From Verticillium longisporum (Eukaryota > Ascomycota > Sordariomycetes > Glomerellales > Plectosphaerellaceae): DNA of 64,000 nucleotides. The translations under genes were made by a program, and so were the position numbers. Each line of letters starts with the position of its first letter. Positions within the stretch are counted from its first letter, which is position 1. Below, one piece after another: positions 22,280 to 34,136 of the stretch. The DNA lies in NCBI GenBank assembly GCA_019188255.1, contig JAETXT010000001.1, positions 806,001-870,000 on the forward strand. Direction: 5' to 3'. The notes below the pieces were generated by a model. The model did not search any database, had not been told where the DNA came from, and saw only the letters and a program-made list of their open reading frames with translations.

Positions 22280-24957
22280 CTATGCCGATGCCTTCACATG
22301 TGCCTCCTTTTCCTCCTCCTTCTTCGGAACCTGAATCTGCTCCATCTCGCCCTCTTCGTGCTTTACCTCCCCTCCCTTCTCGAGCTCGACGTAGGCAGGG
22401 GGATCCAGCGACTCGCCACCCTCCACCCAGACCTGCGCCAGTTCGTCCTCGATCTCCTGTCGCCTCGCCTGCCACTTCTCCACCTGGTCCAGTCGCTCAC
22501 GCAGGTCTTGGAGCTCCTTCTCGACCTGCATCTTCTCCCTCTCCGTGCCGATGCGGTCGAAGGACCACTCGTCGCCCTGCTCGCCCTGGCCGAGCGTGAG
22601 GTTGTACGTGTGATACTTTTTGAGCGAAGCGCGGGTCGAGATGGTGATGAGGGCTGGTTCCATGTCAGGAATGCCACCTCGATAATGCGTGACAGGATGA
22701 CTTACTGATTCCCCTCTCCTTGCACGTCTCATACAAGAGACCCTCGACGTCACTCGAAACAGCGCTGGTGCCTTCGTCGATGATGGCGTACTGGGGCTCG
22801 TGGTACAGCAGCCTGGCGAAGCCCATGCGCTGCTTCTCGCCGCCACTGAGGATGTCCTTCCACTCCTTGCGCGTGTCCCAGCCGCCTTCGCGGTCGGGGA
22901 GGTAGCCGAGACGCGCATCCTCGAGTACCCGCGTAAGATCGGCCTCCGTCTTGCGCTTCGCGCGCATGTGGTGGTGGACGTGGGGGTAGATGACCTGGTC
23001 TCAGAGTGTTCCGATGGTGAGTTAGGGGCGCTGCGGCGGGAAGATGATGCCGCCCTGGCGGGCCGACTTGGGCCGGCTGACGAGGCCGCGGTATACGGGC
23101 CAGAGCCCTGCGAGGACGCGGGCAATGGCAGTCTTGCCAACGCCGTTGGGGCCGTCGATCTACGTACCAGGTTAGCCAGGGTCGTCTGTTGGCAGCGTCA
23201 CTTCAAACTCACCAGGAGATGCTCGCCTCTCCTCACCACCATCGAGAGAGAGTCCAGCAGTTCGTCGCCGCCTTGGGGCCAGAGGGCAGGCGCGACAATG
23301 GGGACGTTCTCGAACCGGACACCGTCAAAGCCCTTCTGCGTCGTGCCCTGGACATCCGACAGCGAGTAGAGCTCGTTCTGCTGTCCACGTAGGTAGTAGG
23401 CGTCGGCATGCACACGATGCAGCGTTGAGATGAGGGTGTAAACTCGGCTCGTGTAGCCGGCAAGCTCGGACAGGTCCTTGATCGAGTACATCATTCGACC
23501 GCCGGCATCCGCGAGCGACAGCATGAGCCTCTTGTTGGTGATGAACTCCTTCATGCGGCCACGCTCCTTATTACCCTTCTCGGCGCTCTGAACCATCTCC
23601 ATGGCACCACCAAGGCCACCCCACGCAGGCAGGAAGACGGGCAGAGAAGAGAGGAGGTAGCCATAAGCACTCCAGCTGTACTTGAGAACAAAGTCCTCAA
23701 GCATGTTGTAGCGGATCTTGAGCATGTAGATGCCCTCCATCCAGTTCTTGAGCGACTTGAATTCCTTATTGAGGAAGTGCTTCTCCATGTCGGCTCCGCC
23801 GTAGAAGGCAACCTCCTCCGCGTTAGCAATGAGGCGGGCGTGCAGGCTTCGGAAGTCGCCCTCCTTGCGTCCCTCGACAGCCTTGAGCTTTCCAAATGGC
23901 GGAGAGAGTCGGCGGAGGATGTTTGCGGTCAGGATGTAGTTGCTTGTCAGCCCGATGAAAGCCAAGGGGCCAAGCGAACGGTAGAGTTGATAGTTGAAAA
24001 CACAGAGATCAACAAAAGGCTTGCCCAGAGACGAGTAGAGATTCGCGGCAGACGCACAGAACAGTGTGAGATCTTGCGTTATGAATTGGTCAGCGCCCTG
24101 ACCAACGCCGCCGTCGAGGTTGGACAGTTTGTAGTAGTTCAGGTTGTTGTTCAAATACAGATCATGGATATAACGTGTTAGGCGTGTCCTGAAGGCAATG
24201 GACACCTTGGACTCCAGGAACTTGATCATGGCATTGGTATAAGACGCTAGGCCGCCCAAGCCGCACCACTGTACTCCTGTTAGCGAAGCTCAAGTGAAGC
24301 GAGGGCTTCGTCTTGCGTTTGGCATACCTTGGCGAGACCTAACAGGAAGGCCTTGCCTTGTCCGGCAACGAGATCCCGCACAATCTCTCCGTCGAGTCTC
24401 GCGACCACAAGAGAGAGATATGTGCGCAGCATGAGGAACATGCCGTGGCTGAGGAGAAGACCGGCCTCCTTGCTCGACCACCGCGGGATCATGATGCTCA
24501 TCAAGCTTAAGAACTGGTGCAGGAAGGTCAAATTGAGACCGGGTTTTGTCTGCGCAGATGGAACAGTCCCATCGCCGAGTCCAGACACCCGCGGCGGGTT
24601 AAGAAAGAGGCGGCGATGGGCTTCGAAGGTCAAGGGCTTGGTTGTGTGGATGACGACCTTGGAGGTCCCCTCCTTATACGGCACATAGATGGTACGGGAG
24701 CCATCCTTATTGAAGAGCCACGAGTTGGTACGGACCAGCTTGCGACCTTGCTCCCTCTCTTCCTTGCGGCTTTTCCACCAGCGTCTCCCTCCAGCGGCGC
24801 TGAGTATGATGGATGTTGCGAGCGCTAGTGTGGCCAGAAGTCGGGTTGTTCGTGTCGTCTTGCGCAGTCGGGTTCGGAAGATGGTCGAGTACTTCTCGAT
24901 GAAGGCCGCAATGGCCTCTTCGGCTGCAGACCCGCGAAGGGTCGATTGAGCAGCCAT
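22280..24957 (-). CDS. PXA1: Peroxisomal ABCD half-transporter (PXA-type) with two in-frame stops
   Basis: Half-size ABC transporter that imports long-chain acyl-CoA into peroxisomes for beta-oxidation. Exons 24957-24328, 24268-23213, 23159-22706, 22653-22280; about 837 codons. The membrane domain carries the ABCD loop [17 protein letters not shown]. The nucleotide-binding domain has Walker [10 protein letters not shown] (Lys about 571), signature [11 protein letters not shown], Walker [11 protein letters not shown] and the H-region stretch [16 protein letters not shown]. The tail is acidic and coiled-coil-like, ending KEAHVKASA. Oddity: in exon 3, between PPQRP and DQVIYPH, codons 608 (TAA, 23024-23022) and 615 (TGA, 23003-23001) replace residues that are Tyr and Arg in the family. 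Frame is otherwise perfect. This is the Q-loop region. Either the gene is inactivated, or the segment 23096-22995 is spliced out as an in-frame intron. Confidence 0.88.
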
Positions 24958-27677
24958 GTCGATGGTTGTCGGGCGCAAGCGAAGTAGCTTGGCGCAATGG
25001 TGTCGATTGATGCTATGAATGGGAACCCATTACAGATCGAAAGCGCCGGGCAGAAGCTGTCTTGCTGTTGAATCACAGAGGGTGTGTGACCATGACGGAG
25101 ATCGGAGGGTGCGATGTGGTGTTGTAATTCCGGTGCAAGCCTTCACAGATGTGGCCTCGTTGGGGACTGGCAGCGCTGGGCAAGCTTGTGATGGTGGTTT
25201 ACGTTAGGCACGATGCCGATAGGTGGTCCCGTGGAGGGTCCCGCGAATGACCAGCTCGGATGTTGGAGTAACAAAGCCTCGGGTCTTCCAGCGCACCCAG
25301 TGGGATTTCACATGCTGGAATGCCAGCTGCAACAGGGATGGTCGGTGGCCTTCCCCATGGGCATGACGTTTACTCATCTCGTGCTAGTGGCGTGTGGCTT
25401 GTGACTGGCAAAATGTGGCGGGGCATCATCACGTATCGACGTTGTACGGATACCCACGTCTACGAGCCAAGTACAGCGCCGATGTATGCTCGTCATGATC
25501 CCCGGGGTTGCATTCACATTAGAGGGGAATGGCAAGATGTTTCAAGTCCTTCCAACGCGTTGTTCACAATATCGTTGATTATCTTGACTGCATCGGCTCT
25601 TGCCGAACGAATGGGGTAAATGAGATCTCAATGAGTCTTATTAACAGTGACAAAATCCCGAACCTTGTGGATCGGCTGAGGGCGCTCCGCCGACAAGCCC
25701 ATTGCGACGGCTTCTTGGTTAATGATAATGTTCCCTAAGAGGCTGTATATTCAAACCTTTACGTAGCCCCAGTCACTCGAGGGTTAAGAGGCCCGTCGTT
25801 GAGTGGAGCAAGAATATTCGATATCAACCTGGCGATTCGAATTTCTTCGTCTCTATCACATGAGCTGGGGGTTGCTCTCTCATCAACATCGAAAGAACAG
25901 ACGAACATCCTTGTCTGACGTATGTCGATCAGGTTGATATGAGCAATGATCTTCCTCAGAACACTGAGAATGTAGCCTTATTGCTCACGAACATATGACA
26001 AGCTTCATCGTCTCGTGTGTACGCATTAAAGCAGAGCTCATGTGACGAAGCCCGTCGACGGCGCTCCTTTGCGTAGATCGGCAATATGGGTACTAGTGAG
26101 AGATGCTTTCTTCATGAGCCATCACGGCGATGTGGCTTAGCGACATTGATTCTCATAGTCCTGATGGAAGTTTCTTGCACTGCGACCTTCTGTGCTCAAC
26201 TGGAAATATCATGATCCCAGCAAAACTACACGTAGACATCCTAGCAACTCATTTCTGCCACTGTAGCTAAAGGCCCGGGCAATATGCCCATGGGCGTTGG
26301 TATAGGCCACTTCAGGCCATTTGGATGGGGTACTGATAGCGTGAGCCGGGAGGATGGTTACTTCCACCAGGTTAGCCTAGCCTTCGTACGAAGAATGACC
26401 GACAACAGCATCGTGAGCCATGTTCAATACGGAAAGGAAGGCTCCGCCACTGATCACTGGGTCGACACTGGGAAAGCTTCACTCCATATTCTCTGTACGC
26501 CGACTTGAAAGCTTGATTAGCATAGGTATGTTGCTAATGTGAATCTACACCTCGCTGCCAGTTCTGCGAACCTCCCTTCCTGAAAGGTTCAGGAGATCGG
26601 GTCACATGTTGGGCGAGTCTTCGTGACAACGTTTTGCCACCTGCGGGAAGACCTGTAGGAAGACCCTTGGTCTGGGCTTTGGCCATTCCTGGTCTGGAGC
26701 AACGATCTAGAGCCGAGAAAGCGAAAACGGCACGATTGGCCATACTCCACGATCTTGGGCGTCCAACCAGATGTGCTGCTGAGGCGGGCGGCACGGTGGC
26801 CAATCATGGGGTAAGATGGTGGGCTGCAACCCCCACTGGCGGCGGGAAAGTGATGCCACCAATGTGGCATTGTCACTGTCCCTTGCCCATCAAGCCCATG
26901 TCGTTCTGAAGGCTCCCAAGCTCTGTTTGCCATGTTTGTCTGGTCTGCGGACACTCACCTCGGTTTGGCGGTGTGGGACATCTTCCCTTGATTCACGAAA
27001 GAGGGTGAGAGCCAACTGGATCATGGCATCATCAATCACGTTGTGTGTTGAAGCTGGAATGTGGACCTCATGGAAGTTGTGAGCCTACGATCAACTGAGC
27101 TTCTACAAAACGCTTCCAGATACCTATTGAGGCTGAAGCTTGCTTGCCTCAAGTATACCTGGATCCATGTCGCCATGCAAGGACCACAGCTGTCAGTGGG
27201 CCATGGGCCGCCGACTATGGCCCGTGAGGAATCAGGAGCTGAAACGATGAGACAAAATACGTCTGGTGATCCACAAACCAGGCCTGGGCACGGCAGATTC
27301 CAGGTTCGGATGGTGCAGTCAGATGCCTCGAACCGTTCTCTACCATCTCGCCAGGTCTTGGGTTCCCAAGACGTGTGAGCGGGACGGTAAGGAGGGCCAG
27401 AGAAGCAGGAGGAGAAAGGAAGAGGGGCGGGAAGGGGGAGCAGATATGTTGCAGCCCTCAGCAATGCTCAACGAAACTGAAATGGGATTCGAAGGACGCG
27501 GATAGTGACAAGGGCATGTTGAGAGTACTGTACAGTACACATGCACAGAGTTCAAGGTGCTGGCGGCTCGCTCTGGCCTGGATACGGCTTGACCACCCTG
27601 AATGAATCCACCTTGGAGATTTCCCATGCTGCTAATGAGCTTGGCGGCAGGCCAGTCTGTGGTGGAGCATACGGCCT

Positions 27678-27723
27678 GGAGAGGAGACATGGGAAGTGAT
27701 GGAGAGGAGACATGGGAAGTGAC
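27678..27723. repeat. 23-bp tandem duplication
   Basis: Two adjacent copies of a 23-bp unit starting GGAGAGGAGACATGGG, at 27678-27700 and 27701-27723, differing only at the last base (T/C). Non-coding; recent local duplication. Confidence 0.85.
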
Positions 27724-28919
27724 GAAGACGTCTTGACTGCTGATTGCAGAAGAGTGTACAAGTCATAGCCCACAGTGTCCAAGTTGGCCGGGTTGCGGAG
27801 CTCAGCCCAACCAAAGAAGGACCGTACCTCTTGTCTATTCCCACGGCTCAACCCTCATCAGCGCTAGTACGTCTCATCTCATTTCCCTACTCGCCTAACG
27901 CCTACTGGGTAATTTCGCCGCGATATCCACCCGGTGCCTGCCATCCCTACCCTTTTACCCTGTGTGGTGTGTACCCGCCCAGCCTTTCCCCAGTTCTTGC
28001 TGCACAGCGCACATACCCCTGGGCACCACCCGCCCCCTCCCCTTTGGAGCTCAAACCTCCTTGCCACCCCCCCCAGATGCTCACCGTCCAGTGGCTGGGA
28101 GGCAAGCAAGCAGTAAGCTAAGGCAGTCAGAGCCGCCCGGATAGCTTGGAGCACCTTCCTCCCCCCCGGCGGTTCAGAAGGCCCAGCAGTGAGCACAGCA
28201 CTAGAGCAAGCATAGGTCACACCTACCTAGCCATAGCGCCTCGTTCCTCCCTCACTCTCCCATCTTTCTCTCTTCCGGTAGGTAGCAAGCGGCCAGAACA
28301 AACCCTCATCCCGTTTAGAGCCCGTCATTTCGCTTGCGCCTGGGTCTCCTCTCGCTCTTCAGCCTCTACCACGCTATTCGCCCCCCCAATCCCCGTCACT
28401 CCAGTCTTGTCTCGTCTCCCGTCGTCTCCCATTCACGCTCCTCTTTCATTCTCCACGCCATCGCCGTACTCCTCCGCACGGTAACGCGGTCTACCGGAAT
28501 CGACTCGACCTATTCGACCGAACAAAGCCTCCAACTTCACTCGTTATACAGAGCTCGCAGCACTTCCGTCAAGCTACATCCTATTACCCTGTCTTTCGCC
28601 TTCTTCGAATTCTATTTCGTCCCATGCCTTGCCGACCGACCGAGCGCTCGCCAGTTTAACCCAGCCACCTGCTTCGCCGGTGCCGCCTCTCGCGACCAAG
28701 CTTCACGCAAGTCGATCAATCCTCGCGCCCAAGGATAACCATATTCGACGTTTTCTTCGCCTCGATTCGCAGACCGTTTGACTGTACACAATACTCAGCT
28801 TATTGTAACCCGGCGCGCCCCCGACATTCGAACCAGCCCTTGAAGGCTCTTGATTCGGAGAACGAGTTCCTGGTTCTGCCTGTGACTCAGTTCACGCAGC
28901 CAGTGGCTCTCAACAGGTG

Positions 28920-29247
28920 GTGAGTCTGCCTGAGTTTGATATCACCGATGGTGATTTGCGCCGCGACATCTTCCCACTCGCGAAGAGAAGCTGCAGAGTT
29001 CCCCGCGACGAACATGACCGATTGCGAATGCCACAGGTGCGCCGCTACAATGTCTCGGATTTTCTCATTGAGCACGACGAGACGGAATCGTAATGGAGAC
29101 CTGGTCCGGGCAGCACTCGACCACCTCTGCGTCATCCCCAATCCGGCCGCTTTTCGCAACGCTTCATTTGCCGTCGCGTCAAACTGCGCGCGTCTCATCC
29201 GGTCAAGATCACGAACTCATGCTGACCTCGAACCAGTAGCTAAGCAG
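28920..29247 (+). other. Possible 5'-UTR intron of the PSR-type phosphatase gene
   Basis: A good donor (GGTG/GTGAGTCTG) and a branch-like plus acceptor sequence (GTAGCTAAGCAG) bracket this segment, ending 11 bases before the phosphatase ATG. 5'-UTR introns of this size are common in fungal genes with long leaders. RNA data would be needed to confirm it. Confidence 0.35.
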
Positions 29248-29258
29248 GCAACGCCACT

Positions 29259-30937
29259 ATGTCCGAGAAGTTCCAACAGTCTATTCCATCCGACGACACT
29301 ACTCTTCGCACTCGAAACGAGCCGTTGTCCACCCAGGACAACACCAAGGGTAGCAGTCTCTTGACATCCGAGGACAGTAGCAGCGTAAAGAAGATACAGC
29401 ACGGTCTCCTACACGTACCCTCCCGAACCTCTTCGCAGAGGAACCAAGCGTCGCCGACGTCTACTGGATTGAGCGGTGTGACTGTTAGCGACTCGCGTAA
29501 CAGTATCAGCGACAGGTCTAAAGGATCTCGAAGCAGCATCATGGGCGGTCAACGTAACGGCAGTATTTCCAGCCGCCGATCTGGGGTTGAGACTGAGCCG
29601 ACCAACACACCCGGAAACTCGCACTTGAATTCGCCCACAAACCCGCCCCAGAAGAAGAAGAAGGGCGGCCTCCTTTCCCTATTGGGATGCTGCGGGGTTC
29701 CCGACAGCGCGCAGGCCTTGGAAGGAAACGAGCAGGGTGTCCACAAACTTGACAGGCTCCCAGCTAGGCCGACGACATCCAAATCTAGGCAGGCGACCCC
29801 ACAGGACCAGCCTTCATCTAGCAAAAGCCAACTGCAGGAGAAGCAGCCTCAACCAGAACTTCCAATGACGGCCGCCGAACAAAAGGGCAAGCGGAGTTCC
29901 AACACTACGGCCGTTGACGAACCCGTGCCAGTGGTTCCAGAGAGCTCTGATCACAAGCAGTCAGCAGCCGGCGGCGTCGCGGATGCACCGGCTATTACTG
30001 TCGATAGTTCGGCCGACACGAAACCCGAGCCTGCGCCGGTTGAAGACACTCCCACAACGACCAAAGATGTTGACGGCGACGAAGTCATGGCCGATGCCAC
30101 GATACCTGAGGTCGCCGAGGAGAAGGCACAGGGTCAAGTCCCCACGCCCGAATCCCAGTCGAGTCAAGTCCCACCTCCCCTCCGGGTCCGGCGCCCACCA
30201 CCAGTATCCCACCTCTGCCTGTGAGCAACGCCGAGGCCGCGCAATTACCAATTTCAGAACCGCAAAGGATTTCGCTCTTGCCTCCCATTGCACCCGAATT
30301 CAAGGGAAAGAAGTGCCTCGTGCTTGACCTCGATGAGACACTTGTGCACAGTTCGTTCAAGGTGAGCGATTTCTCAGGGTTCCCTCATCTCATTGCGTGC
30401 TGACACAAACGCCAGATCCTGCACCAGGCTGATTTCACCATACCGGTTGAGATTGAGGGCAACTACCACAACGTTTACGTCATCAAGCGACCCGGCGTCG
30501 ATCAGTTCATGAAGCGCGTTGGTGAGCTGTATGAAGTCGTTGTCTTTACAGCATCCGTCTCTAAGGTGAGATCGCATTGCTCTACTGAAAATTGTCGTGT
30601 TTGGTTGACTGACGCCGTCTTTTAGTACGGCGACCCCCTTCTGGACCAGCTCGACATCCACAAGGTCGTTCACCACAGGCTTTTCCGCGAGAGCTGCTAC
30701 AACCACCAAGGAAACTACGTCAAGGATCTCTCCCAGGTGGGACGAGACTTGAAAGACACGATCATCATCGACAATTCTCCTACGTCCTACATCTTCCACC
30801 CGCAACACGCCGTACCCATCAGCAGTTGGTTCTCTGACGCCCACGACAACGAGCTGCTTGACCTCATCCCAGTTCTCGAAGACTTGGCAGGCGCCAACGT
30901 GCAAGACGTCAGCCTGGTCCTCGATGTCACTCTCTGA
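29259..30937 (+). CDS. PSR1: PSR1/SCP-type DxDxT protein phosphatase; one frameshift
   Basis: Plasma-membrane phosphatase of the FCP/SCP (NIF) family; yeast Psr1/Psr2 act with Whi2 in the general stress response. Exons 29259-30361, 30416-30565, 30626-30937, about 521 aa. The first 350 residues are disordered and Ser/Pro/Thr-rich. They contain a basic-then-cysteine patch, [16 protein letters not shown], which resembles a palmitoylation site. The catalytic domain starts at [17 protein letters not shown] (DxDxT nucleophile in DLDET, about residue 355). It continues with [68 protein letters not shown] and [13 protein letters not shown] residues. At 30177-30180 the frame breaks: a run of four C must be five to join VPPPP to [20 protein letters not shown]. 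Without it translation stops at 30224. Confidence 0.92.
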
Positions 30938-32153
30938 TGATACCCCCATCCCCTTCTCTTCTTTCTCGTTCGCAGTCCCGCCCAAGGGTACGGGATTCCG
31001 CCCCCATCATAGCGGCAGGCGTTTCGGTTGCGATTCTGCTTTATTTTTCTTGGTGTAGATGTACTACTGTCTAATCTATATACGAGCATTGGCGACAACA
31101 CGGTGCCCTTACAAAGCCCAAAACCGATTCACGACGCGAACAAATCCTCTATCGATTCTTGATACCAGCCCCGCTCAGACAGGTTGAACAAATGGTCGAC
31201 TCTACACGCGTTGTGGCAGGACTAGATAGCATATGTTGGAGCCCATTGTGGGCGACAGAAGTAAGGCTTTGAGTGCGTTTTTGGGATAATGATGACGGAC
31301 AGCTGTGGAGGGTTCGTCAGGCAGTGTTGTTGTCTTTTACTCAGCCTTACATTGTTTCAGTCCATACACGCACATGATCGAGATTGCGAGCAGGCCCGCT
31401 CTCCGTCGTTGCATTTGCGCGGGGAGTGAGGAGCCAGTCCATAGGAAGTGGTTTACAGACCGCAGTAGATGCGGCTGGCTTGAGAGCAGAAGATGGCGCC
31501 GAGCTGCTGGCGAGCTCAAGGAGCAGCTTCCGGCAGCAAATACCGCGTCATTCGTACACCGTACCAATCTAAGAGTTACCGGATTCGATTGCTATTTACA
31601 AGATGAAGTGAACTTTTGGCCGGTGTTCTACTGCTTGTTAAATTTTTTTCTTCTTGGTTCTGATTGACTACTGACTGGCACCCGAATGAGTGATTCGCCG
31701 AAAGGGTACATACAAATCAGATGAGAATTCACGTGTGAGGGGGCCAGATCACATCCCATAGCGGGCGGCTGGTGGGGAAACCTGGAGAGATGCAGGCGCG
31801 GTCGGGTGGAGCCTAGAGGCACGGACAAGAGGCCTGGAATTTGCCTTTGGAACCAAGCAGGCGTCGGAAGAACATCGGCGCGCCGGTTCACACCTGGTCG
31901 GTGGTGACAGCTCGCCGCACGCACTCCACTGCAAGCGACCCCAGGCGGGTAGGTCCCCTTTCCAAAAATGTGGCCTCTTTTGGGTGGGTGTCCGTGTCCA
32001 ACAGTAGCAGAGAGAGAGAACCTGTCCTGCCCCCATCAACCACCTTGCCTTCTTCCCATCGCCGAGCTTAATTCATCCATCCCCTCCCACATCAAACCCG
32101 ACCCGACCATCCTGCAGTGATACCCAGGGCTCTCCGCTTCTTTCACCGTTACA
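30938..32153. other. Intergenic region between phosphatase and SEC61 beta genes
   Basis: Tandem-oriented spacing of 1.2 kb: phosphatase 3' UTR then SEC61 beta promoter. No feature recognised. Confidence 0.45.
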
Positions 32154-32778
32154 ATGGTATGTCCCGAAATGCAGCGTCACGAACAATGGCCGATCTCCTA
32201 AGGGGGCGTTGGGGAGGACACGCCCGCTGCGACGAGGCCACAATGGCCCATCGCGAGGATCTACCCAAGACAACACACTGACACGAAGGCCTACTTCTAG
32301 TCTTCTCCTCGCGCCGCCTCGCCTGCTGGCACCCCCGCCGCGTCCGGCGCCAGTATCGCCCGCCCTTCGTCGCCTTCGATCCCCGGCGGCCCTCGTACCG
32401 CCATCCGTCGCCGCGCCGCTGCCGACCAGAAGGAGAAGATCGCCAATGCCAGGCCAAGCAGCACGAGGGCCGCCGGTGCCGGCGGCAGCTCTAGCACCAT
32501 GCTGAGTACGTCCTGTCACAGTCAGAAGGGAGAATGTCAAGCGGGCCGTGGTTTGCTAAATCGTGCGTTCTCAACAGGGCTGTACACCGACGAGTCCCCG
32601 GACTCAAGGTCGACCCCGTCGTCGTTCTCGTTCTGTCTCTCGTCTTCATCTTCAGCGTTGTCGCTCTGCACAGTACGTTTTGCCGTGCCGCCAAACCACA
32701 CGCATCACTTCTATACACATCATCTTCTAACACATCACTGTAGTCATCGCCAAGGTCACCAGGAAGTTTTCCAGCTAA
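32154..32778 (+). CDS. SBH1: Sec61 beta subunit (Sbh1) of the ER translocon; one frameshift
   Basis: Small tail-anchored subunit of the Sec61 channel. Four coding exons: 32154-32156 (the ATG alone), 32301-32505, 32578-32672, 32744-32778; about 112 aa. Exon 2 gives the Ser/Pro/Ala-rich N-terminus, then the family signature GGPRTAIRRRAAADQKEKIA and RAAGAGGSSSTML. Exon 3 gives LYTDESP, and the highly conserved GLKVDPVVVLVLSLVFIFSV tail-anchor start. Exon 4 ends the anchor with IAKVTRKFSS. In exon 3 the sequence CCCCGGACTC must read CCCCGGGACTC (one G missing at 32600-32601) to pass from DESP to GLKVDP; as given, the frame leaves the family. The conserved protein on both sides makes the identification secure. 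Confidence 0.93.
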
Positions 32779-34136
32779 ACGGCGCGCGCTCTCATTGGCG
32801 AGGATGAATTGACAACGATTGGGCTGAGCCGATAAAAATCAGCTTGGAGAAGCGCGCGCGACTGCATCACGGTTGCGACCCTTTTTCGACGCGGTCGTTC
32901 AAGCCCTGCGGGATATCCTGGGTGCGGCGAGACGAACAAAAGAAAAGCAGGCACGACACTTTTTCTGTTTTTAGGGCCTGCTCTAATGGACGGCGCATGT
33001 TCACTTGTCTCCTGTTGGGGTCACCATTCTTCCCTCGGCAGCGGGCACGGGTACCAGGGGCGGTTGTGGAGGAAGGGTGGTTGGGATGTATTATACCAGT
33101 TTCATGGGGATGTCTAGGCGAGGAATCTTGACGCCCTTTGCAGTTTGAACCATGGAGTGTGTTTGCGTATTCGTGCGTGGTCGCGTGTAGCCGACAGGTG
33201 CTACTTCCTTACAAGAGGATACATTGCAAGGTGGGCAAGGGCAAGTAACAGGGCACTTCGATCAGGTTGACAAGCCGATACGTCAAGTCGTTGTGTTGTA
33301 CCAAACGAAAGTCAGCCACGGCCCTGAGCTTCAACTGTTCCAAAACGCGCATGCTAAATGAGACGGCAAGATGCGAGTTTGACCTGCTACTCGTGGTGGT
33401 GGCAGTGAAAACGGTAGCTTACGCCATAATGGCTGGATCTGGAAACCGGTTGAGGAGGAGCGCAGCTGGCCCCTGATTCGCTTGACCTGGCAGCGCGTTG
33501 GAAAGTTGCTGTGCATCCCGCCAGTGCACTCTGTCAGTGTCAGGCACCTTGGAGTGAAGCTCCCAGGAGGGGGGGGCGATCAGCATCGTACGTCACTGCT
33601 TCCACGCGCACCTTCCCCTCCCCCTCATCGCCCAGTTTCCACCTCTTGCCTCTTGCCTCAGAGCGCCTGACTTCTAGGCCTCGTTTCGCCTCCACAGGTT
33701 GCTACCTATCTTAGCTGCATGCCATGTTACCTTGCATTGTCCCTCTTTGAATTCCATCGCATACATATCTGGCCGGCCCCCCTATTATTGCCTTCTCAGT
33801 CTTCGTCATTTCGCTCTTAGGACTCAGTGGCTCCTACACTGAACTGAATCGCGCATCACACCTGCACAGCCTTCACGCTCAAACCAGCTAACTAGCCTTC
33901 TGAGGACACGACGTGGAGCTTCGTGACCGGTACCGACTCGGCAGGATATCACATTGGTTTAGAGTTTGCGCAAAGCTGCCGCCTAGATGACGAAGCATCA
34001 TTCATAACCTCTCCATATATCCCGCCTTTATTGAGGAGCCTTTATTTTGCGCTGCTTCTACGCAGCAGCTGGTCGCACCCGCTCCGTGCCTGGGAATCTT
34101 GACTCTGTACCGCGTCTACGAGCCTCACCAGCCACT
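32779..34136. other. Intergenic region upstream of the glycosyltransferase gene
   Basis: 1.36 kb with the SEC61 beta 3' flank and the glycosyltransferase promoter. A CATATAT element at about 34014-34020 lies 117 bp before the ATG. No gene supported. Confidence 0.45.

Larger units (their letters stand above)
24958..29258. other. Divergent, gene-poor 4.3 kb interval
   Basis: Separates two divergently transcribed genes. The left end holds the ABC transporter promoter. The right end (28.2-28.75 kb) is strongly C/T-rich, typical of a fungal core promoter and leader for the phosphatase gene. The middle has only short ORFs on both strands without recognisable domains, plus one 23-bp tandem duplication. 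No transposon signature was found. Confidence 0.5.

Noticed and set aside
22981..23040. Explaining the two ABC-transporter stops by an indel, as in the other five genes
   Set aside because: Frame and conserved residues are continuous before, between and after the two stops; only single-base substitutions fit.
22280..23140. 286-codon minus-strand ORF overlapping the ABC transporter
   Set aside because: Its first half is another frame of exon 3; only the last part coincides with the true last exon after the 22705-22654 intron.
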